64,000 nucleotides of DNA from Streptomyces tendae (GTDB taxonomy: Bacteria; Actinomycetota; Actinomycetes; Streptomycetales; Streptomycetaceae). The stretch lies in assembly GCF_014650435.1 (NCBI RefSeq), contig NZ_BMUY01000006.1, forward strand, positions 310,001-374,000. Direction: 5' to 3'. A model generated the notes under the pieces. The model was not told the origin of the DNA, made no database searches, and worked only from the letters and a program-made list of their open reading frames with translations. Positions 52,014-60,431 of this stretch are shown here, in pieces (the first letter of the stretch is position 1; the number at the start of each line of letters is the position of its first letter). A program made the translations under genes and the position numbers.

Positions 52014-54404
52014 GTGAACGCCAACGTGGCCGAAGAGAACACCACCACCGCCCCGCTCTGGAACGACACCACCGCTTCCGTCGCCGCGCGCGTCGATGCG
52101 CTCGTCGCCGCGATGACGCTCGCCGAGAAGACCGCCCAGCTGTACGGAGTCTGGGTGGGCGCCTCCGACCAAGGCGACGAGGTGGCCCCGCACCAGCACG
52201 ACATGGAGGAGGCCGTGGATCTCGAAGCGCTCCTGCCCACCGGGCTGGGCCAGTTGACCCGGCCCTTCGGGACGGTCCCGGTCGACCCGGCGCTGGGGGC
52301 CCTCTCCCTGGCCCGCACCCAGACCCGGATCGCCTCCGGGAACCGCTTCGGCATTCCCGCGCTCGCTCACGACGAGTGCCTGGCCGGATTCTCCGCCTGG
52401 GGCGCGACCGCCTACCCGGTCCCGCTGTCCTGGGGCGCCACGTTCGACCCGGACCTGGTCGAGCGCATGGCCGCCGCCATCGGCCGCGACATGCGCGCCG
52501 TCGGCGTCCACCAGGGACTCGCCCCCGTCCTGGACGTGGTGCGGGACGCCCGCTGGGGCCGGGTCGAGGAGACCATCGGCGAGGACCCGTACCTCGTCGG
52601 CACCGTCGGTACGGCCTACGTGCGCGGGCTGGAGTCGGCCGGGATCGTCGCCACCCTCAAGCACTTCGCCGGTTACTCGGCCTCGCGCGCCGGCCGCAAC
52701 CTCGCGCCCTCCTCCGTGGGTCCCCGCGAGCGGGCGGACGTCCTGCTGCCCCCGTTCGAGATGGCGATACGCGAAGGCGGCGCCCGGTCGGTGATGAACG
52801 CGTACACGGACACCGACGGCATCCCCTCCGCGGCCGACGAGGACCTGCTCACCGGGCTGCTGCGCGACACCTGGGGCTTCGACGGCACCGTCGTCGCCGA
52901 CTACTTCGCCATCGCCTTCCTCACGACCCTGCACGGCGTGGCGGCCGACTGGGCCGGCGCCGCAGCACTGGCACTCGGAGCGGGCGTCGACGTCGAGCTG
53001 CCCAACGTCAAGACGTACGGCGCTCCCCTGGCCGAGGCTGTCGCCGCCGGACGCGTCCCGGAAGCCCTGGTGGACCGCGCCGTTCGCCGGACACTCGCGC
53101 AGAAGGCGGGACTCGGCATGCTCGATCCGGACTGGAACCCGGTGCCGGCCGCACTGGAAGGGGCGGATCTCGACCATCCGGAAGCCCTGAGGGGCCGGAT
53201 CGACCTGGACGGCCCGGAGAACCGGCGACTGGCCCGCACGATCGCTCAGGAGGCGGTGGTCCTGCTGAGCAACGACGGCACCCTGCCGCTGGGCCGGCCT
53301 CGCCGCATCGCCCTGCTCGGACCCAACGCCGACGAGCCCACCGCCGTACTCGGCTGCTACTCCTTCCCCCAGCACATCGGCGTCCGCCACCCCGGGACCC
53401 CGCACGGCATCGCGCTGCCGACGCTGCGCGACACCCTCGCCGCCGAGTTCCCCGAGGCCGAGATCACGCTCTCCCGGGGCACCGGGATCGACGACGGGGA
53501 GCTCACCGGCATCCCGGAGGCCGCACGCGTGGCAGGCGCGGCCGACATCGCCGTCGTGGTGCTCGGGGACCGCGCCGGGCTCTTCGGGCGGGGCACCAGC
53601 GGTGAGGGGTGCGACGCCGAGACGCTGGCGCTGCCGGGGGCGCAGCAGCAGCTGCTCGACGCGCTGCTCGACCAGGAGACCCCCGTGGTCGCCGTGCTGC
53701 TCGCGGGGCGGCCGTACGCACTCGGCCGTGCCGTGGGGGAGTGCGCCGCGATCGTGCAGTGCTTCTTCCCGGGGGAGGAGGGTACGCACGCGATCGCCGG
53801 TGTGCTCAGTGGCCGCGTCAATCCCTCCGGGCGGCTACCGGTCGGTGTGCCGAGCGGACCCGGTGCGCAGCCGGCCACCTACCTCGGCGCGCGGCTCGCC
53901 CACGCCGGCACGGTGTCGAACGTCGACCCGACGCCCGCGTTCGCCTTCGGCCACGGCCTGTCCTATACGTGCTTCGAGTGGACGGACCTGACGGTCGACG
54001 TGCGGGAGGCGCCGACGGACGGCGAGTTCCGTCTCGCCTTCACCGTCCGCAACACGGGCGAGCGGTCCGGGACCGAGGTCGTGCAGCTGTATCTGCACGA
54101 CCCCGTCGCCTCCGTCGTCCAGCCGGTGCAGCGTCTCGTCGGCCATGCCCGGGTCGACCTGGAGCCGGGCGAGGCCGGACGTCTGCGTGCCACGGTCCCG
54201 GCCGACCTCGCCTCCTTCACCGGACGCGACGGCCGGCGCGTGGTCGAACCGGGCGAGCTGGAACTGCGGTTGGCCGCCTCCAGCGCGGATCACCGCCTCG
54301 TCGCCAGGCTCACGCTGACCGGGGCCGCACGGTACCCGGACCACACACGGCGCCTGCGTTCGGTGATCGTCCGGGAGTGGGACCGTCCGCCGGGAGCCGC
54401 TTGA
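52014..54404 (+). CDS. GH3 beta-glycosidase, probable beta-xylosidase/glucosidase
   Basis: 796 residues with no signal peptide, so cytoplasmic. The N-terminal barrel has PALAHDECLAGF, LKHFAGYSA and the nucleophile aspartate in GTVVADYFAI. The second domain (VVLLSNDGTLPL, VLGDRAGLFGRGTSGEGCD) and the C-terminal FnIII-like domain (FGHGLSYTCFEWTDL) complete the family. GTG 52014 is preceded by GGGAGGAAA. It lies 84 bases after the permease gene and would hydrolyse imported oligosaccharides. The neighbouring XylX/XylD-like genes suggest xylosides, though GH3 substrates cannot be read from these motifs. Confidence 0.92.
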   Translation: MNANVAEENTTTAPLWNDTTASVAARVDALVAAMTLAEKTAQLYGVWVGASDQGDEVAPHQHDMEEAVDLEALLPTGLGQLTRPFGTVPVDPALGALSLARTQTRIASGNRFGIPALAHDECLAGFSAWGATAYPVPLSWGATFDPDLVERMAAAIGRDMRAVGVHQGLAPVLDVVRDARWGRVEETIGEDPYLVGTVGTAYVRGLESAGIVATLKHFAGYSASRAGRNLAPSSVGPRERADVLLPPFEMAIREGGARSVMNAYTDTDGIPSAADEDLLTGLLRDTWGFDGTVVADYFAIAFLTTLHGVAADWAGAAALALGAGVDVELPNVKTYGAPLAEAVAAGRVPEALVDRAVRRTLAQKAGLGMLDPDWNPVPAALEGADLDHPEALRGRIDLDGPENRRLARTIAQEAVVLLSNDGTLPLGRPRRIALLGPNADEPTAVLGCYSFPQHIGVRHPGTPHGIALPTLRDTLAAEFPEAEITLSRGTGIDDGELTGIPEAARVAGAADIAVVVLGDRAGLFGRGTSGEGCDAETLALPGAQQQLLDALLDQETPVVAVLLAGRPYALGRAVGECAAIVQCFFPGEEGTHAIAGVLSGRVNPSGRLPVGVPSGPGAQPATYLGARLAHAGTVSNVDPTPAFAFGHGLSYTCFEWTDLTVDVREAPTDGEFRLAFTVRNTGERSGTEVVQLYLHDPVASVVQPVQRLVGHARVDLEPGEAGRLRATVPADLASFTGRDGRRVVEPGELELRLAASSADHRLVARLTLTGAARYPDHTRRLRSVIVREWDRPPGAA

Positions 54405-54416
54405 GACTCCGGTGGC

Positions 54417-55604
54417 TCACAGCACGCCGCGCCGGGCGAGGCTGCGCGTCAGCGCGCGTACGCCGAACGTCCACGGCGCGGCCTGCTCGCTGGTGACGAC
54501 GGTGTTGAGCAGCGTGCCGAGTCGCGGGCTGGAGATGCGCACCACGTCGCCGTGCTCATGGGTGAAGCCCGACCCCGGTGCCCTTCGGTCCTCGGTGGGG
54601 GCGAACAGGGTCCCGGTGAACAGCACGAAGCCGTCGGGGTACTGGTGGTGCGGACCGTGCGTGGCGGCCACCAGGTCCAGGACGTCGCGGCTGATCTCGC
54701 GCATGGAGCTGCTGCCGTGCAGCGCGTAGCCCCCCGGGCCGTCGATCCGCAGGCCCACGTCGAGCCCGCGGACGGTGTCGAGGTCGAAGCCGTCGTCGAA
54801 CAGGCGGATGAACGGGCCGATCGCGCACGAGGCGTTGTTGTCCTTGGCACGGCCCAGCAGCAGCGCACTGCGTCCCTCGACGTCGCGGAGGTTGACGTCG
54901 TTGCCGAGCGTCGCGCCGCGTACGCGGCCGTGCGAGTCCACGACGAGGACGACCTCGGGCTCGGGGTTGTTCCACACCGAGGCGCCGAGCACTCCGATGT
55001 CGGCGCCGACGCCGACCGCGGACAGGACCGGCGCCTTGGTGAAGACCTCCGGGTCCGGCCCGATGCCCACCTCCAGGTAGGGCGACCACAGTCCCTCGGC
55101 GACGAGCAGTTCCTTCGCCCTGTCCGCCTCGGGCGATCCGGGACGGACACCGTCGAGCGCGCCGCCCACCGCCCGCTCGACCCGGGCCCGTACCCGGGCG
55201 GCCCGCGCCGGGTCGCCCCCCGTGCGCTCCTCGATGACGCGTTCCAGCAGGCTCCGGGCGAAGGTCACGCCGGCGGCCTTGATCACCTGCAGGTCGACGG
55301 GCGCGAGCAGACGGGGAACGTCACGACGGCCGGGGGGTGCTTCGAGCAGTTCGTCCAGGTGCCAGACGCGTCCTCCGGCGGCCTCCCGGACGACGGCCGC
55401 CGCGTCGTCGCGTTCCATGAGGTCGCAGACGGTGGGAACGACGTCCGTCAGGTCGATGACACGCTCCCCGCGCACCGCGGCCACACACGGCCCGTCCCAT
55501 TCCGGGGCGTGTACGCGTGCGACGAGGGCTGCGCGGTCGGCGTCCTCCGGCAGGACACAGGAGCTGGTGAGGACCGGACGGGGGTGCGCTGCTGCCGATT
55601 CCAC
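54417..55604 (-). CDS. fumarylacetoacetate hydrolase-family protein, probable 2-keto-3-deoxy-pentonate dehydratase (XylX-like)
   Basis: 395 residues from GTG 55602-55604, which has an AGGAGGG site ten bases upstream; an in-frame ATG at 55685 would overlap the dehydratase. The catalytic domain is FAH type: AAGVTFARSLLERVIEE, acidic metal ligands in YLEVGIGPDPEVFTKAPVLS and PEPEVVLVVDSHGRV, and LGNDVNLRDVEG. Length and N-terminal domain match Caulobacter XylX and related 2-keto-3-deoxy-arabonate dehydratases rather than FAH hydrolases of about 280 residues. It follows the IlvD/Edd-like gene by 49 bases. The pair would turn a pentonate via a 2-keto-3-deoxy acid to a semialdehyde, as in the Weimberg route. 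No pentose dehydrogenase is in the window. Confidence 0.8.
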   Translation of the reverse strand: MESAAAHPRPVLTSSCVLPEDADRAALVARVHAPEWDGPCVAAVRGERVIDLTDVVPTVCDLMERDDAAAVVREAAGGRVWHLDELLEAPPGRRDVPRLLAPVDLQVIKAAGVTFARSLLERVIEERTGGDPARAARVRARVERAVGGALDGVRPGSPEADRAKELLVAEGLWSPYLEVGIGPDPEVFTKAPVLSAVGVGADIGVLGASVWNNPEPEVVLVVDSHGRVRGATLGNDVNLRDVEGRSALLLGRAKDNNASCAIGPFIRLFDDGFDLDTVRGLDVGLRIDGPGGYALHGSSSMREISRDVLDLVAATHGPHHQYPDGFVLFTGTLFAPTEDRRAPGSGFTHEHGDVVRISSPRLGTLLNTVVTSEQAAPWTFGVRALTRSLARRGVL

Positions 55605-55653
55605 GATCGATGCCCTCCTGGGTTCGGGGGAGTGCGGTGGCCCGGGGCCGTGC

Positions 55654-57390
55654 TCAGTGGGAGTCGCGGGGGACACCGTGTCCACGGCTTCCGCGCAGGA
55701 AACCGAAGTCGGCGCCCCGGTCCGCCTGTTCCACGTGCTGCGTGTAGAGCCAGGTGTAGCCGCCGGCGTACTGCTCGGCCGATGCCCTCCACGACTGCCG
55801 GCGCCGGGCGAGCTCGGCGTCGTCCACGTCCAGGTGCAGGGTGCGGTTCGGTACGTCGAGGACGACGGGGTCGCCGTCGCGCACCAGGGCGAGGGGTCCG
55901 CCGACGGCGGCCTCGGGCGCCACGTGCAGGACCACCGTCCCGTACCCCGTGCCGCTCATCCGGCCGTCGCAGACACGCACCATGTCCGTGACGCCGGCCT
56001 TCAGCAGCTTGGCGGGGAGCGGGACGTTGGAGACCTCGGGCATACCGGGGTACCCCTTGGGACCGGCGTTGCGGATGACGACGACGGTGTTCTCGTCGAC
56101 GTCGAGGTCCGGGTCGTCGGCCACCTCGTGGTAGGCCTCCGGGGAGTCGAAGACGCGTGCGGGGCCGCGGTGGGTGAGCAGGTGGGGCGACGCGGCGGAC
56201 TGCTTGATCACGGCCCCGTCGGGGCACAGGTTGCCGCGGAGCACGGCGATGCCGGTGCCGGCCGGCTGGAAGGGGGCGTCGAGCGGGGTGATGACGTCGG
56301 AGCCGACGCGTTCGGCGTGCGCGGTGTTGTCGGCGACCGTGCGTCCGGTGACCGTGATCTGGTCGCCGTGCAGCAGCTCGCCCTTGAGCAGCTCGGCCAG
56401 GACGGCCGGCAGGCCGCCCGCGTAGCAGAAGTCCTCCATGAGGTACTTGCCGCTGGGCATCAGGTTGACCAGCGTCGGCACCGCGCGGACCAGGTCGTCG
56501 AAGTCGGACAGGCTCAGCTCGACGCCGACGCGGCCCGCGAGCGCGGTGAGGTGGATGACGGCGTTCGTGGAGCCGCCGACGGCCGCGTTGACCCGGACGG
56601 CGTTCTCGAACGCCTCCCGGGTCAGGATCCGCGAGGGGCGCAGCTCCTCCTCCACCATGCCGACGATGCGCCGCCCGGCCGCCTGCGCGGTCTCCATCCG
56701 GCGGGAGTCGACCGCGGGCCAGGCCGCGGAGCCGGGCAGCTGCATGCCGAGCGCCTCCGCCACGCACGCCATCGTCGAGGCGGTCCCCATCGTCATGCAG
56801 TGCCCGTTCGAGCGGGCCATGCAGCCTTCCGCGAAGAAGCACTCCTCCTCCGTCATCCGGCCGGCCTTGAGGTCCTCCTCGAATTTCCACACGTGGGTGC
56901 CGGACCCCACGTCCTGGCCCCGGTACTTGCCGTTGAGCATCGGCCCGCCGGTGACCATCACGGCGGGCAGGTCGACGCTGGCGGCGCCCATGAGCATGGC
57001 GGGGGTCGTCTTGTCACAGCCGGACAGCAGCACGACCCCGTCGAGCGGGTTGGCCCGGATCAGCTCCTCGACCTCCATCGCCATCAGGTTGCGGTACAGC
57101 ATGGCGGTGGGGCGCATCAGGGTCTCGCCGGTGGCCATGGTGGGGAACTGCAGCGGCAGTCCGCCCGCCTGCCACACGCCGCGTTTGACGGCTTCGGCGA
57201 CGTGCGTCAGATGGGCGTTGCACGGGGCGAGTTCGGAGGCACTGGTCGCGATGCCGATGACGGGGCGCCCGTCGAACACCTCGTGCCCGAGTCCCTGGTT
57301 GCGCATCCAGGAGCGGTAGATCATTCCGCCGCGGCCCTGTGCGCCGAACCATGCCTGGCTGCGCCGGCTCGTCCTCTGCCCGTCGGTCAT
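55654..57390 (-). CDS. IlvD/Edd-family dehydratase, probable sugar-acid (pentonate) dehydratase
   Basis: 578 residues. Fe-S ligands are in place: C57 (LAPCNAHL), C125 (SGCDKTTP) and C199 (GHCMTMGTAS). Also seen are GGSTNAVIHL, RVCDGRMSGTGYG and HVAPEAAVGGPLALVRDGD. The length and the start (SQAWFGAQGRGGMIYRSWMRNQG) fit the sugar-acid branch that includes xylonate and arabonate dehydratases, rather than IlvD of branched-chain amino acid synthesis. ATG 57388-57390 follows a GGGAG site. It is first of a two-gene operon divergent from the GntR gene and next to the palindrome at 57476. Substrate probably a pentonate. Confidence 0.85.
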   Translation of the reverse strand: MTDGQRTSRRSQAWFGAQGRGGMIYRSWMRNQGLGHEVFDGRPVIGIATSASELAPCNAHLTHVAEAVKRGVWQAGGLPLQFPTMATGETLMRPTAMLYRNLMAMEVEELIRANPLDGVVLLSGCDKTTPAMLMGAASVDLPAVMVTGGPMLNGKYRGQDVGSGTHVWKFEEDLKAGRMTEEECFFAEGCMARSNGHCMTMGTASTMACVAEALGMQLPGSAAWPAVDSRRMETAQAAGRRIVGMVEEELRPSRILTREAFENAVRVNAAVGGSTNAVIHLTALAGRVGVELSLSDFDDLVRAVPTLVNLMPSGKYLMEDFCYAGGLPAVLAELLKGELLHGDQITVTGRTVADNTAHAERVGSDVITPLDAPFQPAGTGIAVLRGNLCPDGAVIKQSAASPHLLTHRGPARVFDSPEAYHEVADDPDLDVDENTVVVIRNAGPKGYPGMPEVSNVPLPAKLLKAGVTDMVRVCDGRMSGTGYGTVVLHVAPEAAVGGPLALVRDGDPVVLDVPNRTLHLDVDDAELARRRQSWRASAEQYAGGYTWLYTQHVEQADRGADFGFLRGSRGHGVPRDSH

Positions 57391-57475
57391 GCGGTCACTC
57401 CCGTCGGCTGTGGCGTCGTCCGTCTCACGAAGGGGCGTTCTCGGGTGAGGGTCGGCGAGCCGTACCCTGTGGCAC

Positions 57476-57490
57476 AATCATTAAATGATT
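57476..57490. promoter_or_regulatory. GntR operator, perfect palindrome
   Basis: AATCATT-A-AATGATT, an AT-rich perfect dyad that stands out in this GC-rich region. It lies between the divergent dehydratase and GntR genes, 86 bases before the dehydratase start and just before the regulator start. It is the likely binding site of the GntR protein, controlling both directions. Confidence 0.7.
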
Positions 57491-57523
57491 CGATGAATGG
57501 CGTCCAGGGGGCGGGCAGAGGTA

Positions 57524-58252
57524 GTGGAACACTTCCCGACCACGCACCAGCGAGTGGTCGACGAGCTCGGGCGGCGCGTGGTGGGCGGCGTCTGGACCCC
57601 GGGGGACCCGCTGCCCGTCGAGGACGCGCTCGCGGCCGAACTCGGCGTCAGCCGCGGGGTGGTGCGAGAAGCGGTCAAGGCGCTGATGGCCAAGGGGATG
57701 CTGCGCGTACGGCCGCGCACCGGCACCCGGGTGCTGCCTCCGGAACACTGGAACCATCTCGACCGGGACGTCCTGCGCTGGAAGCAGGACGGGGACGCCG
57801 CGTCGCTGCTGCGCGACACGGGTGAACTGCGTCTGATCGTCGAGCCGAAGGCGGCTCGCCTCGCCGCCCACCGGGCCGGACCCGACGACCTGCGCGTCCT
57901 GCACGAGTCGCTGGCCGCCATGGAGGCCGCGGCGGCGGCACCCGGCCGCAGCGGCTACGTCGAGGCCGACCTCGCCTTCCACCGGGCCCTGCTCGCTGCC
58001 AGCGGCAACCGTCTCCTCGGCTCACTCGGCCGGGCCGTCGAGATCGCCCTGGAGCACAGCTTTCTGATCAGCACGCAGACCCCGGGAGCGGTGGAGGCGT
58101 CGTTGCCGGGGCACCGCGCCATCGTGCGGGCCGTCGAGGCCCGCGACCCCGCGGCCGCGGCCGAAGCCGCGCTGGCCCTGATCGAAGCCGCCGAGCGGGA
58201 GATCGCCCAGTCACCGGGCGTGCCGAAGGCGCCCCCGGGCGGCGCCGGATGA
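57524..58252 (+). CDS. GntR-family regulator (FCD subfamily) of sugar-acid genes
   Basis: 242 residues from GTG 57524, which has a GCAGAGG site in front; ATG 57497, nine codons earlier, lacks one and is seven bases from the palindrome. The winged helix has LPVEDALAAELGVSRGVVREAVKALMAKGMLRVRPRTGTRV. The FCD domain contains ADLAFHRALLAASGN and LPGHRAIVRAVEARD with the metal-site histidines. Similar FCD proteins sense sugar acids such as galactonate or 2-keto-3-deoxy acids. Divergent position and operator indicate control of the dehydratase pair. Confidence 0.9.
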   Translation: MEHFPTTHQRVVDELGRRVVGGVWTPGDPLPVEDALAAELGVSRGVVREAVKALMAKGMLRVRPRTGTRVLPPEHWNHLDRDVLRWKQDGDAASLLRDTGELRLIVEPKAARLAAHRAGPDDLRVLHESLAAMEAAAAAPGRSGYVEADLAFHRALLAASGNRLLGSLGRAVEIALEHSFLISTQTPGAVEASLPGHRAIVRAVEARDPAAAAEAALALIEAAEREIAQSPGVPKAPPGGAG

Positions 58253-58342
58253 CCCGCCGCCACCGGGGCCCGCGCACTCCACGACACGGCCGCCCCGCCT
58301 GCCCGGGCACCCCCCGCTCGGAGGCACCCGGGGCATCACGGC

Positions 58343-60151
58343 TCAGGGGTACTGCACGACCTTCGACGGCACGGTGTCCGTCCCCGACGTGGGCGAACCC
58401 GTGTCGTTGATGACGCACTCGTACTGTCCGTTGCCGCCGAGCGACACGACGAGCAGGCCGTGGAAGCGCACGCCGGAACGGTTCGGCGCGGCGAAGCCGT
58501 GGTGCTGCACGATGGACGGGTTCACGTTGTAGTAGCAGTAGCTGCCCAGGCCCCAGCCCTCGTGCTCGGCGACGTCGTCCCCGACCTTGTAGGCGGCGTA
58601 GCCCTTGACCGAGCCGTTCTGGATCGCGGCCTGGTCGGGGGCGTCGTACGCCTTCTCGTTCTGGAAGAAGACCGTGCGGCCGCGTTCGCCGTTCCACTGC
58701 ACGTCGTACTTGTTGAAGTGCTCCACGAACAGGCCGGTGATCAGCACGTCGTCGCCGTTGACGACGACGCCGTAGTCGGCGCGGTTGGTCTCCCAGCCGA
58801 CGCCGTCGCCGTGGTCGGCGCGCCACACCCAGGTGTGGTCGACGATCGTGTGCCGGCTGTTGACGACCAGGCTGGTGGTCGCCTTGCCGGGACCCGCACC
58901 GCCGATCCGGACGAACACGTCCTGCACGGTGGTCGGGTTGGCCGAGTGGTCCGCGGACGCGCCCTCGGGCCCGACCTCCAGCAGGGTCGCGGAGTTGACC
59001 GGACCGGCGTCCACGAGGAACCCGGCCAGCCGTACGCCGTCCACGTCGGCGACCTTCAGCGCGGTGACGCCGTTGTCGGGGATGAGGGTGGCGTAGCCGA
59101 GGCCCAGGACGACCGTGCCCGCGCGGTTCACCTCGACGGTCCGGTCGAGGTGGTAGATCCCCGGCGTCAGCAGCAGGTGCAGGCCCTCCTCCAGCGCCTG
59201 GTTGAGGGTGGCCGCCGAGTCGTCGGGCCTGGCCACGTAGAACTGGGCCAGCGGGAGCGAGGTGCCGCGCGGGGTGCCGTTGCCCCACGAGACGCCGCGG
59301 GCGTCGGTGCGCTTCTCCGGCAGGAAGACGCGGTACTCGGCGCCGTCGAGGTACAGGAACGGCTTCTCACGGGAGACGGGCGTCGTCTCCAGCGTCGTGT
59401 ACGGCGGCTCGGGGAAGCTCTGCGCGGGCGCGCCCTCCACACCGGAGAACACCATGTTCCACACGGCGTTGAGCCAGCCGCCGACCGAGCTGTCCCGGGT
59501 GTACCACTGCTGCTGGGAGTACGGGCCCACCGTGCCGTCGATCCGGCTGTCGGCGATGTAGCCGCCGCTGGCCCAGCCGTAGCCGTCGGGGGCGAGGTTG
59601 AGGCCGCCGCGCACGTGCATCCGCCGGAAGGGCGCCGCCTGCGAGACCGCCCAGCGGTTGGTGCCGCTGACCGGGACCAGGGCGAGGTTCTCCGCCGAAC
59701 GCCAGAAGTTCTGCGTGGCGTTGCCGTCGAACCAGCCCGCGTCGACCGTGACGTCGCCGTTGATGGTGGTGTCGTCGGGGGAGAGGCCGAGGCCGGCGAT
59801 GGAGGTGTAGAAGCCGAGCTGGGCGTTGAGGCCGCTGTAGGTGCCGGGCTTGAACAGCAGCGCGTAGCGGCCGGTGCCGAACTGGGCGGACTCCTGCTGC
59901 TTGAAGATCTCGTCCAGTCTGCCCTGGATGTTCGCCGTGGACGGGTCGAAGACGATGACGTTCGGTCCGAGGTCACCACCGCCGGGCAGCGCGCGGGGGC
60001 CGGCGGTGGCGGAGGCGGCGGGGGCCGCGGAGGCGGATCCGGCGCCCGCCAGCGAGGCCAGCACGGGCGCCGCCGCGGCCGCCCCGAGGAGGCTGCGGCG
60101 GCGCACGCCGGAGGGCTCGGGTGTGGGGGAGGGCGTGGGGGAAGAGGGCAT
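58343..60151 (-). CDS. secreted right-handed beta-helix protein (pectate-lyase-superfamily-like)
   Basis: 602 residues from ATG 60149-60151 with an AAGGAGAG site. A Tat signal is present (VRRRSLLGAAAAAPVLASLAGAGSASA, about 17-45). The mature protein has two beta-helix parts: an N-terminal one (about 60-250, with VTVDAGWFDGNATQNFWRSAENLALVP) and a second (about 290-560; FLYLDGAEYRVFLP, LLLTPGIYHLDRTVEVNRAGTVVLGLGYATLIP, TIVDHTWVWRADHG). The twin-helix layout recalls GH55-type glucanases, but I cannot identify catalytic residues. Related Streptomyces proteins carry misleading names such as adenylyl cyclase. A role in binding or cleaving extracellular polysaccharide is likely. It is divergent from the DUF1996 gene. 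Confidence 0.8.
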   Translation of the reverse strand: MPSSPTPSPTPEPSGVRRRSLLGAAAAAPVLASLAGAGSASAAPAASATAGPRALPGGGDLGPNVIVFDPSTANIQGRLDEIFKQQESAQFGTGRYALLFKPGTYSGLNAQLGFYTSIAGLGLSPDDTTINGDVTVDAGWFDGNATQNFWRSAENLALVPVSGTNRWAVSQAAPFRRMHVRGGLNLAPDGYGWASGGYIADSRIDGTVGPYSQQQWYTRDSSVGGWLNAVWNMVFSGVEGAPAQSFPEPPYTTLETTPVSREKPFLYLDGAEYRVFLPEKRTDARGVSWGNGTPRGTSLPLAQFYVARPDDSAATLNQALEEGLHLLLTPGIYHLDRTVEVNRAGTVVLGLGYATLIPDNGVTALKVADVDGVRLAGFLVDAGPVNSATLLEVGPEGASADHSANPTTVQDVFVRIGGAGPGKATTSLVVNSRHTIVDHTWVWRADHGDGVGWETNRADYGVVVNGDDVLITGLFVEHFNKYDVQWNGERGRTVFFQNEKAYDAPDQAAIQNGSVKGYAAYKVGDDVAEHEGWGLGSYCYYNVNPSIVQHHGFAAPNRSGVRFHGLLVVSLGGNGQYECVINDTGSPTSGTDTVPSKVVQYP

Positions 60152-60195
60152 GCGGGCGGCTCTCCTTGTTCGGGAAGTGAACGAAGTGGGGGTGG

Positions 60196-60207
60196 GGGAG
60201 CGCTCTC
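60196..60207. promoter_or_regulatory. CebR/LacI-like palindrome, site 1
   Basis: GGGAGCGCTCTC contains the perfect core GAGCGCTC. It lies 44 bases upstream of the beta-helix protein start. The core matches the centre of CebR-type operators (TGGGAGCGCTCCCA), known for control of cellulose and cello-oligosaccharide genes. Confidence 0.55.
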
Positions 60208-60371
60208 TGGGTGTGCATGCTTCATCCGCCCGCCACGGGACGTCAAGAGTTGCGCCCACTTCTTGTGTGTTGCGTTCAACAAATAGGCGCACGACGTGTG
60301 TTGGTCCGGCCCACGTTCCTCCTGCCGCATCCCTTGACACCCTCCCCTCGCGCCCTCAACACTCCGAGTCG

Positions 60372-60385
60372 GGAGAGCGCTCTCC
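60372..60385. promoter_or_regulatory. CebR/LacI-like palindrome, site 2
   Basis: GGAGAGCGCTCTCC is a perfect 14-base palindrome 46 bases upstream of the DUF1996 gene start. It shares the GAGCGCTC core with site 1, so the divergent genes probably answer to the same LacI-family repressor. The rest of the 280-base region shows no gene. Confidence 0.6.
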
Positions 60386-60431
60386 GAGAAATTCTCCGAC
60401 CGTCTCAGCCCGACCTTCCCAGGAGGTCTCC

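Noticed and set aside
55654..57390. Dihydroxyacid dehydratase IlvD of branched-chain amino acid synthesis
   Set aside because: The N-terminal region, the FAH-family partner gene and the divergent GntR regulator fit the sugar-acid branch of the family better.
58253..58342. Terminator hairpin between the GntR and beta-helix genes
   Set aside because: The arms around 58307-58335 pair only with a bulge and mismatches, so the case is too weak to list.
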